Shown here: positions 7,943 to 19,000 of the stretch, one piece after another
Position numbering within the stretch: the stretch's first letter is position 1
Layout: the number at the start of each line of letters is the position of its first letter
Source: Hexactinellida sp. DTS-2022
Taxonomy: Eukaryota > Porifera > Hexactinellida
Assembly: GCA_028753945.1 (NCBI GenBank)
Contig: JAPNXP010000004.1
Location: forward strand, 62,001-126,000
Direction of reading: 5' to 3'
DNA: 64,000 nucleotides
The notes under the pieces: generated by a model
Databases searched by the model: none
What the model was told of the DNA's origin: nothing
Seen by the model: the letters and a program-made list of their open reading frames with translations, nothing else
Made by a program: the position numbers and the translations under genes

Positions 7943-10927
7943 TCAAATGGCTCTTTTGTCCAGAATGTCTGAAATAAGTTTAACGCTGATATGCTGCGTT
8001 TCCGCGACAGCAGGTGTGAACAATAGCCGCCGGAGTGTAACATTAACTTGTAGCATGTCCAACATTTTCTGTAGGAGAGAGTTGGAGAGGAGATTCTCTC
8101 TCAGGGAAAGAGTGCGAATAGTCGCATTGCCGCACATAAACCCACAAAGCTCTATAAGGTCTCTCTCCTCCAACTGAGCGCTATCGAGACGGAGATCTTC
8201 CAAATGCGGCACATGTAGGGAATCAAATAGAATCGCGCTTTTCAACACATTTCCAGAAAGATTAAGACATTTCAAGTGAATTAGAGAATTCAGTAGCTTC
8301 GTGATTGACTGGTCGAAGTGAATGTTACAATTTGAAGTGTTAAATTCCGTTAAATTAGGCGCTGCTTTCGCGAGGTTTTTCAGGAATATACCGAAGTGAT
8401 CGGGTGGTATAGCAGAGCGTGAAATTTCGAGTGAAGTAGTGTGTTTTAAATGGCTCAGTAGAATGGTAAGTTGGTCTTGTGAAATCTCATTCCTTGAAAG
8501 TCGCATTGACTTGATAATTTGAATTTGAGAAAGTATCGCTGTAAGATGCTGAGGTGTGAAATTTCGCGTGTCTTCTATCGACACAGTATTTATAGTATTG
8601 TCCTGTAACAAAGTTACCAATTCTTTTACAATATAATCTGTGAGATTTCGAGTTATAGTGAGACATTTGTCTAAAAAGAACAATCTATAATCGCCATCTC
8701 TATATAAGCCTACATCACAACAGAATAGTATATTACTACCTGACAGCGTGTAGGGAGAATCCTCTCTCGGCATCGGCTCGGATTCGCTGTCGCTCTCAGA
8801 GGAGAGAGACACCTCGTACGAGTCCGGGGCCAGGCGCCCGGGGGTCCGCACATCGCTGTCTCCGCTGTCAGTCGACACAGACAGGTTCGGACTGTGGATA
8901 CTGGCATCAATAGGAAACTGCTCCAAATCAGTTCCCTCTACTCCTATGAGATTAATAACCGGAGCTTCAGCAGTGGAATCAGTCGCCACAGCTTCCACCT
9001 CCTCGCTGATGCTGGCCGGGTTCCCGCTGAGCGCGGAGGGGGCCAGGAGCCGGTCGTCCGGCGTGACGCGTCCCAGAGAGGAGCTGTAAGGGGCGGGGGA
9101 GATAAAGCCCCGGTCGTACTCGGACTGGCTCTCGTTCAGATGGCTGTCCAGCGTTACGGAGCTGGTGGCGTCCGATTCGCTGGAGAGAGAGGATCTCCTG
9201 GAGGCCCCCTCCCCTGCCTCAGTCGGACTGAGAGCTGCGATTATCTCCTCTCTCCCACTCGCGGCATTTGTCACCTCAGATTCAGTCGGAGAGCAGCTGG
9301 TATAGCTATCCTCACCACTCAGGGGAGACGTGTTAACCCAAGCCTCTCTGGGCCCGGTGACTGACACAGGCTTATGCTTAGGAGAATTCCTATCTGGCTC
9401 TCCCGCTGCTATGAACCTATCTACCTACAAACAGAGTTAACAGCGGATCTGCGGTTTATAACGCAGGCACCTCTATCTCAGCCTGGCAGCGGAAGCAGGG
9501 GGTGGCGTCGCTCACAGAGACCCACTCGTAGTGGCAGCCCCTGCCGGCCCCGCCCACGGCGTGTCCCGCTCTGTAGCGGTGCTCGCAGCAGGCACTCACG
9601 CGCGCGTCCGCGAGGCCGTCCAGATAGAAGGTGAGACCCAGCGTGGAGTCCAAGTGCCGTCTGGACACGAAGGAGAACTTGGAGCCCGGACTCAGGAGTC
9701 CCTGGAACACCAGCACCGCGTTCCCTCCGCAGTGCTGCTGGTATACACACACCTCTGACACGCTCTCTACAGCAAAGCTTATATGTGTCACACCATTTGT
9801 AATACAAACAGGGCAAAGCGTGACATAGGGAGGGGTGTATAATCAATGGTATTCTGCGTTACATAACATTTGACAGCACCTTACCTTGCACAGCTCTCCC
9901 GCTGAGCTTTATGCCCCTCCCCCTGAAGAGGAGCGTCACGGTGGCTCGGGACTGCTCGCGTGGCGTGCCTCCGTTCACAGACTTTATAACACGTCTCCGG
10001 AGCTGGCCGGATGGAATGTGCTCTCTCCTGGCGCTCCTAAGATAGCGTTACAGATTGCTACACAACACAACAGAGAGCTTACTTAGGGCCGGGCTGTCTG
10101 TCGCAAGACGGGGGCCTTGGGACGTAAGGAGAGTCCCTGTAAGCAGAGCGAGCAGAGCTGGACGCCAGGGACTGGGAGCGAGTGCTAGATCGGTTGCTGT
10201 TGCTACGAACTATAGCATGCGTACTCGTCAGCATTTCTCTCAGCTGATCTCCCGTGTCTCTATCAGCTGGCTCATCGGAATACCCTTGTGTCTGCACAGC
10301 TGCGTTTCTGCGGTTAATCCCCAGCGCGCGGCCGTCTGCCTTCGAGAGAGGTGTGAAGTTCCGCTCCCTCACATACCCCGGGTGGTATGTCTCTACCTGC
10401 AGTCTCACTTTATCGGCGAGTATGTAGTTGTTCTGCTGCAGCCTGTTAACACAGCTATAATAACTGTACTACACACCTACCTATCTAGTCAACTCTCTTA
10501 TAACGAAGTGCATGGGACCTATAAATTCCTTCGTTATAAGCGGCTATTAATTAATGCATTTAGTGCAATGGGGGGGAAGTCTCCATTTCGTTATATCTGA
10601 CTTAGTTATAACTGGAGTTCGTTATAAGCAGGTATTTGCTTATATCTGACTTGGTTATAACGGGAGTTCACTGTACCTCTGTTTCCTGTTGGCAGTTGGC
10701 CTCACTCTCTCCTGCTGCTCCTCCAGGCGCCCCCTGTCGACCCGGGCCCGGGCCTCCCTCCTGTGGACCGAGGCGCGCCACTCCTCCTCCCCAACCACCT
10801 CTCCGCTGCGCCTAACCAGCCCCTGTCTCCGCAGGTGTCGCCAGACCGCCGGCCGCGACAGGAACTCGCTCAGGTGTGTGTCCAGCAGACTGTTGTAGCT
10901 AGCGAGGTAGTCAACCTCCGCGGCCAT
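7943..10927 (-). CDS. ERICH3-type (DUF4590) protein continuing into a C-terminal leucine-rich repeat region
   Basis: Exons are 10677-10927, 10083-10442, 9885-10036, 9471-9766 and 7943-9424, giving 846 residues. Exon 1 (MAAEVDYLASYNSLLDTHL...) matches the N terminus of the ERICH3 family. Exons 3-4 encode the DUF4590 domain, with VYQQHCGG, the RH..LGLTFYLDGL stretch, CCEHRYR and a PCFRC end. Exon 5 then encodes an acidic Ser-rich linker and several ribonuclease-inhibitor-type leucine repeats (about residues 600-830). Exon 5 has no ATG at its beginning (the first plausible codon there is GTG) and joins in phase 0 to the DUF4590 exon, so one gene is the simplest reading. Human ERICH3 has a glutamate-rich tail here, not repeats. 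ERICH3 is associated with cilia/vesicle transport; the function of this fusion is unknown. Confidence 0.82.
10487..10675. mobile_element. MITE with Tigger/pogo-like terminal inverted repeats in an ERICH3-like intron
   Basis: About 189 bases in the first intron of the ERICH3-like gene. The left end AACTCTCTTATAACGAAGT and the right end (reverse complement AACTCCCGTTATAACCAAGT) are imperfect inverted repeats, with internal partial copies of TTCGTTATAA. There is no coding capacity. A shorter element with the same ends lies at 44621-44692. The class assignment rests only on the look of the ends. Confidence 0.7.
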
Positions 10928-11003
10928 AACTCTAATTCAACACACACACAGCTCATATAAACACACTACGTACTATTAAGTGATGGAATACAGTTAGTCT
11001 ATA

Positions 11004-13367
11004 CTAAGGCTTTATAATGGCCAGCAGCATGTCCCTGTAGTGCCCAGACGTGTCAGAGTCTACCATTATGTGCAGCGCCTTGTTGTACTTGGCGAGAAAC
11101 GCCATCTTTATGTTGCCCAGGTCGATCTAGGACAGAACAATAACTAGCGACACCTGTAAGCACACGTCATACCTCAGCTCGCGATACGATTATTCGTATC
11201 AGCTTCTTGTCGTCCGTCCCCAGGCCCTTCATGGAGGCGTACAGCTCGTCTGCGAAGAACTCGGCCGGGTTAAGCACGCACCTGACCACAGAGTTGTAGG
11301 CCTTCTTGGTGTGTCCGGACATCTCTCTCTCGATAGAGCTCAGGATGTTCCTCTGCGAGATCTAGTAACGAATATATCGTTATAGAGAGACCATAAGAAC
11401 TGAATCAGGTGACAGGAATGTACCTCTTCGTAGGCAGAGAAGGTAGCTCTCAGCTGGGCGTGGCTCCGGGAGGCCAGCACCTTCAGGAACACAGATTCGT
11501 CGGTTCCCCACTTCTTCTCGCCCGCCTACGGTCAGTACGGTGATAACTTATTAATAGGCAGTTAAGTACATAGGCAATTAGATAATTAGGTAGTTAAGTA
11601 ATTACCCAAGTATTCAGTTAGATAATTAGGTAGTTAAGGAATAATGGAGTGGTAATTAGGCAGTTAAGGAATAATGAAGTAGATAATTAGGAAGTTAATT
11701 AATTAGGCACTCACAGAGTATAGTTCCTGCGCTTCTTTGCGCGCCTTGCTCTGGTCAACATCTGGCTTCTCACTCCTCTGGCCCTAATAACAAATCAGTT
11801 GATTAGTTTGCAAGAGTTATCAATACTGTATTATTATTGTATTAGACTACTACATAGCATGACGTCATTCTCCGATAGGCCGCACTACCTGAAGGTGCGA
11901 GTGACGGACCGGATTCGCGAGTTCCTGGGGGCCTGTCTGGGGGAGGAGGGGATCAGGGGGCGCCTGGAGGAGCGGACACTCGCGGAACTGCGGCAGCTGC
12001 TGGAGCCACAGCCCAGCGGAGAGGAGGGAGGTGAGGAATTCCGCGAGGAACTCAAATTCGCATCTCTGAAAGAAGTGTTCTCCCTGTACAGAGAGTGCCG
12101 GCAGCTGGAGGGGGCATATTTCGCGCGGGAGGGGCCGGTGTACCTGCACCAGGTGCTGAGGGGGAGCGAGGTCTACTTCACGCCCCCGGAGAGGCGAGAC
12201 AGGGACCCCAAGCTAGTCGCGAGGCTCGAAAAGATACAACGGAAGCTGGACAACCAGACCTACTCGCGAATGGTCTCTAACGTCGTAGAGAAGAAGAGCG
12301 AACACGGGTCTCTGGCTATAGACATGAAGTCTCTCAACGTACAAATGATACACGCATTCAACGTGCTGCTCAGCTTCCTGTGTGCGTTCGCGTTCGGTTT
12401 CGCAGCTGGCTACTACTCGGGGCTTAACAACGCCGTTAGCGCCATTATCGGCGTTAGCCTGTGTGTGCCGGTGCTGCTAGCAGACATGTACTTCCTGCTT
12501 AAGTACTACGATGACGGAGGCATGGGCACAGCTGATAGGAAGGACCAGTAGGCATTATAATGTGTGTAGAGTATTAGTAATATAAGCTATTGGTGGGACT
12601 CACAGTGGATAGAGACACGAGGAGCTTCCTTAGAGGCCCGCTCGTGTCCCCGGTTATGTCCTCGTCGAGGCGGCGCCGGAACTGCTCCGAGTAGATCTCG
12701 TTAATGCCGCGAATCTCCTCGTTAGTGCGCGAAGAGAGGATCTCTATCAGGCACTCTTCGTCAGTGCCGGCGCCCTAGGAACGAAATTTCTTATTTTCAT
12801 AAATTAGCGAAATAGTTTTTGGGTATTTTCATAAGCTTATACATAGCAAGTTTTGGCTTATATTAATTGACCCCATAAAAACTTCGGAATATCTCGCTAT
12901 TATTAGCCTATAAACCGCTGTGCTACGGACCTTCATGGCCCTGTGTAGCAGCTTGGCGTCGTATAGGGCGGGGGGCTGCATCAGCGCTAATACGGTTTCC
13001 TCCAGGTTCCCACTGAGGTCCCCCTTGAGGTCCTTAAGCAGGTCTGAGCCCGTGATGAGCTTGTACTGCTGGGTTATCTCCTGGCGCTGGGAGGAGGAGC
13101 GGTTGGCGAGAATAGTTATTATAGTCTCTTCGTCCGTGCCTATAAATAAAGCTAAACGCTGATACACTAATGGCGTAGCAGCGGTAGTTACCGACTCCCT
13201 TGACTGCGTTCTTTAGGGCCATCACGTCTGCCTCGGCGTGGAATCCTGGGAAGCTTACAATGGTGGGATAGGGGGAAGATGGTCCCACGTAGGCTCCCAT
13301 ATACTAAGATACACACCGTATCAGGCATCGCCAAGGGATAACTTATAACTCAACTTACAGTGGCCAT
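11004..13367 (-). CDS. Annexin, four-repeat calcium-dependent phospholipid-binding protein (8 exons)
   Basis: Annexins bind acidic membranes through calcium. Exons are 13359-13367, 13192-13303, 12931-13139, 12604-12774, 11715-11783, 11424-11525, 11173-11361 and 11004-11126, giving 327 residues, typical for a core annexin with a short head. The four repeats open with [30 protein letters not shown] and [10 protein letters not shown], and acidic caps such as GDLSGN, GDTSGP, REMSGH and SDTSGH follow at the usual distance. The first exon codes only for MAT. The third repeat has KKWGTDE in place of K-G-x-GT. The 820-base intron 11784-12603 holds a complete gene on the other strand. Which vertebrate annexin it is closest to cannot be judged by eye. 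Confidence 0.93.
11540..11705. repeat. Degenerate short tandem repeats in an annexin intron
   Basis: The intron between the annexin exons ending at 11715 and starting at 11525 is built from diverged copies of roughly TAATTAGG(T/C)AGTTAAGGAAT, about 20-30 bases each. It is AT-rich, shows no coding potential, and looks like an aged minisatellite. Confidence 0.7.
11859..12551 (+). CDS. TMEM199: TMEM199/Vma12-type V-ATPase assembly factor, nested in an annexin intron
   Basis: The ATG at 11859 ([10 protein letters not shown]) gives 230 residues. An earlier in-frame ATG at 11799 lies in AT-rich sequence and adds nothing conserved. The cytosolic part contains [14 protein letters not shown] and [24 protein letters not shown], the conserved Vma12 core. 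Two hydrophobic segments end the protein (about residues 163-185 and 191-212), with a polar tail lacking an obvious KKxx signal. TMEM199/Vma12 works in the ER on V-ATPase Vo assembly. The gene is intronless, on the plus strand, and lies entirely between annexin exons at 12604 and 11783, so the two transcription units overlap antisense. Confidence 0.9.
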   Translation: MTSFSDRPHYLKVRVTDRIREFLGACLGEEGIRGRLEERTLAELRQLLEPQPSGEEGGEEFREELKFASLKEVFSLYRECRQLEGAYFAREGPVYLHQVLRGSEVYFTPPERRDRDPKLVARLEKIQRKLDNQTYSRMVSNVVEKKSEHGSLAIDMKSLNVQMIHAFNVLLSFLCAFAFGFAAGYYSGLNNAVSAIIGVSLCVPVLLADMYFLLKYYDDGGMGTADRKDQ

Positions 13368-13607
13368 TGTGCTGCTAGCTGTGCTAATAGTACAAATAAT
13401 ATCGGTGTAAATATGATATGTAGTTCAAAGCATTTAATCTCGGTACAGTATAAGCGCAAACAGAAGAAAGAACAACAAAAACAGCAAGTGAGTGAAACAA
13501 AGTACTAAAATAATTACACCTAAGTAAGAAGTGAATTCTGTTGAAGTGTAAGCCTAAATCTCAATTGAATATGACACCTAACGGTATGTACAATAGTGAG
13601 TGTTGAA

Positions 13608-15257
13608 TTAGTTTTCGTGGCTAATGAGCTGAGAGATCGGGGGCAGGGAGAAGAGCGGGAGGTGTGAGAATCCGCTGGAGAGAGGCTCGATGTGCGAAAA
13701 CAGCTGAGACGGGGAAAGAGGGTAGTAGAACAGGTTGGGAGGGATCAGGTCTGTGGAGTTGAAGGAACACCCGAATATTCGGGACAGCTCTTCTTCGTAG
13801 TCTACCTCTTCTTTCGGAGCCACCAGTCCCTCCTCCAAGCCGTGGTACTCCAGGTAGCTGCGTGCGTAGTCAGCGGTAGCCGGAGACTCGCGGCTTTTCA
13901 CACCTGCGAATGCGTGCTGCGGGTACAGCGGTTCCTCGAAGGGGTAGCCCCAGCCGCAGAGGTGGTTGGGGGGGTACATGTCAGTGGGGCAGTAGGGGCC
14001 GTATAAGTCTACAGGACAAGAGTACAGTCAAAACACTTTTTCTAAAACCGTGTTTTCCTAACTAACTATTTATTCTAAATGTGTGTAACAAATTCCAATT
14101 TTGTTATATTGTCAATCGGTTTATTCTAACTATCGGATTTTCTTACTTTAATTCCATGCAAGAATGCAAGAATTGGTTAGAAAATACCGGTTTCAATTGT
14201 AACAAGTTATGCGATAGCGTAAGTCCTAGCTTACCTGTCGGACTCGGCTCGTCCATAACTTCCAGCTTGGGTCTATCCATGGCGGGAGGTGTGTCAGAGG
14301 GGCGCTCGCTGCAGGAGGAAATGACAATGTCTTTGAGTGAGAACGTGGGAGGGAAGTTATGAATTAGAGTCTTCAGTTTGGCAAAGGAGCCGTCCCGCTT
14401 TACATATTCGGAGACTGCGCTTTCAACTGCCTTCTTGGTGATGGGGCGAGGCCGCTTTCGCTTGATTGTGTAGTTGAAGTCTGGAAACTTCATTTTGTGG
14501 TTGGACTTCTCGATCTTAGCGAGCTCATTGAATTTAGACTTTAGATCGGCATCCAATTGCTTCCATTTCTCTCCAAGGATTTTGCTCACTTTGTTGTTGT
14601 CCAAACTCGGATTCTCCCTAAAACAGAGCATAAAACGAGAGCTTATTACAAAGAGGAGATTAGTACCTTAAGAGCTGCTTCCGCTGGCCCATGCTGAAGA
14701 GAATAAAGCTGTTCTTGGGTCGCTTCACGCGCGTCACTAGTTTGGTTCCCTCCGTGGCGCGTCTGGCGCGCCTGGAGCTGAGCAGCGACGAGAAGTAGGC
14801 TTTGGTGCGCAGCGTGTCTTGGTTCTGAGGGGCCTTCGTGTCGCTGGGACTGAATAGCAGATCGAATACGTGGTTCTCCAATTGGTAAATGAAGTCGCTG
14901 CAAGTCTCGAGGATTATTGCCTGTAAAGAGTTAGAATAAGTAATGTATTAGCAATAATAAATTCCTATTTCCCTTATAGGTTACCTTGCTAAAGTGCTTT
15001 CCATTCCCGGGACTCCTCTGGGCCCGGGGCAGCATCATGTTGAGGCGGTAGAGAGAAGAGTTTAGCTTTTGAACGCGATATCTTTCGCGATTGCAGTTTT
15101 TGACTCGCTTCTTCTCGATTCGTTCTACCTCTTCTATGCACGATAGGGTGCATGTTGTAGTGTCGAGGGAGGTGCTAAATTCCGGTGATTCGTCGTCCGT
15201 ATCCAAGGTATCGGATAATGCGCGAATTGAATTTGTAAATACTAAATTTTCCATCAT
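13608..15257 (-). CDS. bHLH plus HMG-box protein (MEIOSIN/BHMG1-like architecture)
   Basis: Exons 14985-15257, 14667-14920, 14235-14617 and 13608-14008 give 436 residues. A basic helix-loop-helix lies at about 51-108: basic segment RVKNCNRERYRVQKLN, then SLYRLNMMLP, a loop, and KAIILETCSDFIYQLE, split by the first intron. A SOX-like HMG box lies at about 154-229 (RPKNSFILFSMGQRK, NKVSKILGEKWKQL, a basic PDFNYTIKRKRPRP end), split by the second intron. The C-terminal half is Pro/Tyr/Ser-rich and acidic, like an activation region. Both domains in one chain is the layout of MEIOSIN (BHMG1), the partner of STRA8 in starting meiosis; orthology by sequence is not shown. An independent bHLH/SOX fusion is the alternative. 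The start is the first of two adjacent Met codons. Confidence 0.85.
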
Positions 15258-15496
15258 ATGAAAATATCTAATTTCTAAATTTTTCAGACTGGAAATCCAG
15301 TGAATTTATATTTTTTGAAAAGCCTACTATCCAGAAAAATAACGGAGAATAGAACTAAGCTATTTTTGATTGGTTCAAGTTTCAGGAAAATCTATAACAA
15401 AAATTAATAATTTTCTAAATTTATAATTTGTAAGTAGAAATGCCCAAGAATTCCTACAAACTATCATCAAACGTAATAACTATACACAATCAGATC

Positions 15497-15931
15497 TCAG
15501 TTGCTGGTCAGGTAGCTGATGAGGGACCAGAGTAACATCGCTGCGAAATAGAAGAACATAACAATGTAGTAGGCTAGCTTTATCCAGCCCTCCCGCTGAC
15601 ACCTGTCCAGCTCTCTGCGGTTCATTATAGTAGTCGGATCGTATACGCCCAAAGACCCCCTATTTCTGCGTGTGTACCTCAAGGCGTGGTACAGCGTGAG
15701 AGGGCCAGTTAGAAGCAGAGAGACGAACTTGAGTGTAAGGGAAAACGATAGCGTGAACATGGCCTGCAGCGCGTACTCGGGGAGCACCAGGGGGTTGAGG
15801 GATCTACAGAGGTCCACTGGGTTCTTAAAATCGTTTTTGAGCTCATCAAAGGACACCACATTCCAGATGGTAAGGAATATCAATACAATGTCTGCCAACA
15901 GAGCACCTCCGTACATGAATATGTGATACAT
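15497..15931 (-). CDS. CNIH1: Cornichon-family ER export cargo receptor
   Basis: A 144-residue intronless frame with three to four hydrophobic segments. It contains FDELKNDFKNP, LNPLVLPEYALQAMF, GVYDPTTIMNRREL and the CQREGWIKLAYYI block, all diagnostic of cornichons. The first block with the long FDELK loop resembles CNIH1-3 more than CNIH4. Cornichons load transmembrane growth factors and receptors into COPII vesicles at the ER. The first Met fits the family's usual N terminus. It sits between the bHLH/HMG gene and the Ig/FN3 receptor, all on one strand. Confidence 0.94.
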   Translation of the reverse strand: MYHIFMYGGALLADIVLIFLTIWNVVSFDELKNDFKNPVDLCRSLNPLVLPEYALQAMFTLSFSLTLKFVSLLLTGPLTLYHALRYTRRNRGSLGVYDPTTIMNRRELDRCQREGWIKLAYYIVMFFYFAAMLLWSLISYLTSN

Positions 15932-16090
15932 GCTAATTGCTAACTATGGCATAAGTTAGGCATCTCGCCATTAGCAACGCTTTATGTGTGCAGTAGTACA
16001 TTTATTGTTAGAAATATCAAACTGAATACAAAGTCTCATGAATTAAAATAGATCAATAAAATGTACGAAACAAACAGAGTACGAGGTGAT

Positions 16091-19000
16091 CTATATGTCA
16101 GTGGAGATACAATTGTCCGGGAGGGTTATAATCTCCACAGCGTGCACGTGTGAGTCCGTCAGCGGCCTGAGGTTCTGGTACAGAGGCATGGGGGCGCTGT
16201 CGTTAGAAATTACGTCGTAGTTGGGTGCGGTCCTTACAGAGGAGGGGGGCGAGTCGAACGGCTCTCCCTCCCGGAAGCTGCTCATGCCCTCCGTAATGGT
16301 GAGCCGCTTTGGGAGGGAAATGCTGTCCCCGAACACCTCCTCAGTGGAGAAGGGGGGCGGGAGGGGCGGCGCCAGTGCGTCGCTGTCCACTTTACTGGAG
16401 TGGCTCGACTCCCCCTCGATCCGGTCGAAGTGGCCCCGCGCTGGGGGCAGGAGGCCGGGCCTCTCGAGGGTGCTGGCGGGGGTGTGTCCGGTCGGCAGGA
16501 ACGAGGTGGTGTAGATCTGCTCCCCGGCGGGGTCGGGGTCGAACAGCCTGTCCGCCTCCAGGGCGCCGTCCCGCGGCGGCAGGTGCGTGTCCGCCTCAGG
16601 CTTGAGCGGGTTGAACCCGGCGGAGTCGCCCCTCAGAGGGGAGTAGGGGGCCTGGTTCAGCCAGGACCGCTTCGGTATACCCACCGGGTAGCGGGCGTTT
16701 CGCGCTTTTACGCTCCTGCGGTAGCAAACCACGCAGCAGAGCACCATACACATGAGACACAGAAAGGCCAGGAAGCAAACAACAACCGCAAGCGAGATTA
16801 GAATAACAACGAAGTGCTGTTTAAAGAAATCCACTCCTGGCTCTGGGGTCTTTTGTTGTAGGAATTTGTGTGCGAACCTATCTCTGACTCGACAGGAGTA
16901 GTTACCGAAGTGGGAAGCGTCGAATTTAGGGAACACCAAGTGGTTCTTGTGGAGATAGTAGTCAGATTGGTTATTCTGCGAAATGTCACGCAGATCCGCC
17001 CCTCCCCTGTACCACGACACGTAGCTGGGCGATAAGAGACCTCGGAACTCCTCGGTGTACATGCAACTCAGCTTGAACTTCTGTCCTACAACGGGCGAGG
17101 GGGGCCTGGGGGCTATCCGGAGGGGAGGGAGGGCTGTGGTGAAGTAGAACACGACTGCCAAGGCGCCGGCCTCGCTCCCGTCTCGGGCTACTATGGAGAA
17201 CTTGTAGGTAGACAACGGTTCGAGGTTTCGGAATGTGTGGGTTGTCTGTTCGGTTCTTAGGACATGAGTGGGCTCACTTGACTCGGCTAGCAGAGAGTAT
17301 TTGATTTCGTAATCGAGTGCAACAGCAATATCTGTGTACTCAAGGGGCAACCAGGATATCTTGATGGAATTCGAGGTGATAAAAACCGCAGAAATGCTGC
17401 TATCCACTGCGCCAATCGGGCTCTTGGCTCGAGTGGCTACCGTCACCTGGCTCACGGGACTGGGCCCCAACTCGTTGCTGACCCAAACTCGCAGGAAGTA
17501 TGTCGTGTTAGGACGCAGCTCCTTCGTTACGTCATACTCGGTCTGTGTTATGTCAAAGGTGCTGATGAGGGTCCAGGCGAGAGCGTCCGCGGAGATCTCT
17601 AGCGACCAGAAGAGGAGGGGCTTCCCGCCCGTGTCAGAGGCCGCCCAGGACACGCGGATAGATCTGAAGTCCAGCGCCACGGCCCACAGCCCAGGCTGCC
17701 CGGGGTACGTGAAGTTTGTCATATTCTGAACCGTAATGTAGGTGCCGGGCCCCGCGGAGTTAGCCGACCTCACGCGGGCCTCGTACAGGGTTCCGGGACT
17801 GAGACTCTGGAACTCTACAGTCAGCTGAGAGGGCGAGCAGACGGCCAGGAGGCTCCAGGCGCTACTGCCGACGGGTCGAAGCTGGTACTCGTACCGCAGG
17901 ACCGGGGAGTGCGCGAGCGTGAGCAGAGGCGGCTCCCACAGCAGCCGCATGGCCGAGGGGGAGAGGACCAACAGACGGACCTCCTGGGGCGTAGGGGGGT
18001 GCATGGGGAGAGTGGAGACACCCAGGGTCCCATACGCGCTCTGTCCCAACGCGTTATACACAGACACTCGTATGTCGTAGTACGTGTTAGCCACCAGCTG
18101 GGGGATAGTGAACTCCGAGGTGAAGTTACCGGGAATTAGGTTGCTCTCCCAGACAGAGTTTACTAGCATGTACTCTATGTAGGTGCTGGTGAGCGGGGAA
18201 TTCCCGTTATTCCCATACACCCACGCTATGGTTATAGAAGTGGAGGTTGTACCGGTTATTGACACTTCGGGGGGCTGCGGTTTCGCTAGTATAATCACAC
18301 GGACGGAAGATTGAGAGGTACCGAGACTGTTACTCGCGAAACATGAGTAATACCCACTCTGGTTGTAGCTAACAGCTAATATCGTCAAGTTGTCAGAATT
18401 CGCAGTTATCAGGCTCGCATCTGAGATTTCCGCATTTTCCTCACCGAAGTGCCACTCGGTTAGAGGCGCGGGCTGCCCTGACACGAGACACTGCAGCTGT
18501 ATATTTCCCCCGGCAGTCAGGTAGCGTGTGTCAGGCCCCGCGATGGAGACAGCGGGCGGGTACTCCACTGTTAGCTGCATGAGCTGGCTCCTGGTGCCAG
18601 AGGGGTTGTGTATAGTGCACGTGTAGGGACCGGCGTCTCCACGCGATACATTCCGCAGAATGTAGACTCTGTCGCTGCTGACGAGCTCCGAGTCTCGGAG
18701 CCAGGAGAAGGCGGGCGGCGGCTGGGTGCTGGGGGCGTTGCATTCGAGAGAAGCGTCAGAGAATTCGAGCGCAGTGACGTTATCCGCGACGGGAGAACCG
18801 ATCAAAGAGAGAAGGAAGAAAAAGGAGTGGCAGTCAGAAGTGGACTCACGACAGCATTGGTTGGCAACAGAAATGCCTACAATGCTCTGTGTGACCGGAG
18901 TAACAAGCAGGGACCCGTTGGGAAATATCGTATAAGAGGAAGAATTGACAGTCAGAGAATTACCATTTATGACCCATCTAATGGGGGCAGTCTTGGGACA

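Noticed and set aside
7943..9367. The leucine-rich repeat frame as a separate gene starting at 9367
   Set aside because: The codon there is GTG, not ATG, and the frame continues upstream to a good acceptor at 9425 that joins in phase to the DUF4590 exon.
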